Source: Brevundimonas sp. UBA986
GTDB taxonomy: Bacteria; Pseudomonadota; Alphaproteobacteria; Caulobacterales; Caulobacteraceae
Length of the DNA stretch: 6,368 nucleotides
Direction of reading: 5' to 3'
Assembly: GCA_002292165.1 (NCBI GenBank)
Contig: DBBK01000174.1
Location: forward strand, 13,184-19,551
The translations under genes and the position numbers were made by a program. Below, piece after piece: positions 6,008 through 6,368 of this stretch. How positions within the stretch are numbered: the stretch's first letter is position 1; the number at the start of each line of letters is the position of its first letter. The notes under the pieces are model-generated. The model had not been told where the DNA came from. It did no database searches and saw nothing but the letters and a program-made list of their open reading frames with translations.

Positions 6008-6368
6008 TCAGCCCACCAGCCTTCGCAGGAACGACGGCGGCTTGTAGGTCGAGCGGTTGACGACGACGCCGGCGATGCGGCCGCCGACGGCCTCGATCTC
6101 GTCGCGCAGGATGACGGGCTCGTTGGGCGCCGTGCTCTCGGCGGCGACGACCAGGATGGTGGCGTCGACATAGGGGGCCAGGGTGATGGCGACGTCGTTG
6201 CGGTCCGCCGCCGGGGCGTCAATGACCACCGTCTCGGCGTGCTTGCGCATGGCGTCCCAGTAGCGCGGATCCGGCAGGGGCTCGGCACGCTGGCCCGATC
6301 GCAGGGTCTCGGTGCGGAAGCGGGTCACCCACAGACGCCCGCCAAGGCAGGGCCGCGCGGTCATCAGA
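6008..6368 (-). CDS. hfsB: HfsB-like BY-kinase/Wzc-type ATPase domain protein, C-terminal part
   Basis: Only the last 119 or so codons are visible; the frame is open through the window edge, so the ATG at 6364 is likely internal. ETVVIDAPAADRND matches the Walker B region of the CpsD/CapB/Wzc cytoplasmic domain (usually IIIDTPP). It is followed by LAPYVDATILVVAAESTA and AGVVVNRSTY, the usual final strands of this P-loop fold. The Walker A motif should lie off-window. The C-terminus ends PSFLRRLVG without the tyrosine cluster that BY-kinases autophosphorylate. In Caulobacter holdfast loci the pair HfsA (membrane chain-length/co-polymerase part) and HfsB (cytoplasmic part) works with the HfsD outer-membrane secretin-like exporter. 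Here hfsA and hfsD would be expected just to the right on the minus strand. The symbol depends on this context; a general exopolysaccharide kinase of the same fold is the alternative. Confidence 0.75.
   Translation of the reverse strand, partial: LMTARPCLGGRLWVTRFRTETLRSGQRAEPLPDPRYWDAMRKHAETVVIDAPAADRNDVAITLAPYVDATILVVAAESTAPNEPVILRDEIEAVGGRIAGVVVNRSTYKPPSFLRRLVG

Noticed and set aside
6362..6364. The ATG at 6364 as the true start of the HfsB-like gene
   Set aside because: The frame continues upstream to the window edge, and a start here would remove the whole Walker A half of the P-loop domain.

Overview
The window is GC-rich (roughly two thirds G+C by eye) alphaproteobacterial DNA. Codon use, protein style and gene order point to the Caulobacterales, with Brevundimonas or a close relative as my best guess. 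This rests on protein recognition and remembered gene order, not on a database search.

Layout. Bases 1-185 (minus) are the first 61 codons of an Hsp70/DnaK-like chaperone. Bases 186-357 are non-coding and hold three hairpins. Bases 358-449 (minus) are a complete tRNA-Ser(GCU) with an encoded CCA. Bases 450-600 are a divergent promoter region. From about 601 to 5516 (plus) runs a tight four-gene operon: a polyprenyl-phosphate hexose-1-phosphate transferase (HfsE-like), a Wzx-type flippase (HfsF-like), and two GT-A glycosyltransferases. The last three junctions are 7 bp, an ATGA overlap and another ATGA overlap. From the right edge come two minus-strand genes: the C-terminal 119 codons of an HfsB-like/BY-kinase-like ATPase (6008-6368) and a 150-residue unknown protein (5513-5965). 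The stop codon of the unknown gene overlaps that of the last operon gene.

How the genes work together. This looks like a holdfast (hfs) polysaccharide locus. HfsE loads the first sugar phosphate onto undecaprenyl phosphate at the inner membrane. The two glycosyltransferases extend the lipid-linked repeat unit in the cytoplasm. HfsF flips it to the periplasm. HfsB, with HfsA off-window, belongs to the chain-length/export apparatus. In Caulobacter crescentus, as I recall, hfsEFGH converges on hfsDABC. Here the convergent architecture is kept, but the slots of hfsH (deacetylase) and hfsC (polymerase) are empty. The operon instead ends with a second glycosyltransferase, and an unrelated small gene with less biased codons sits at the junction.

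That small unknown gene and the rearranged hfs locus are the most interesting parts. I see no CRISPR array, insertion sequence, attachment site or clear novel multi-gene system.
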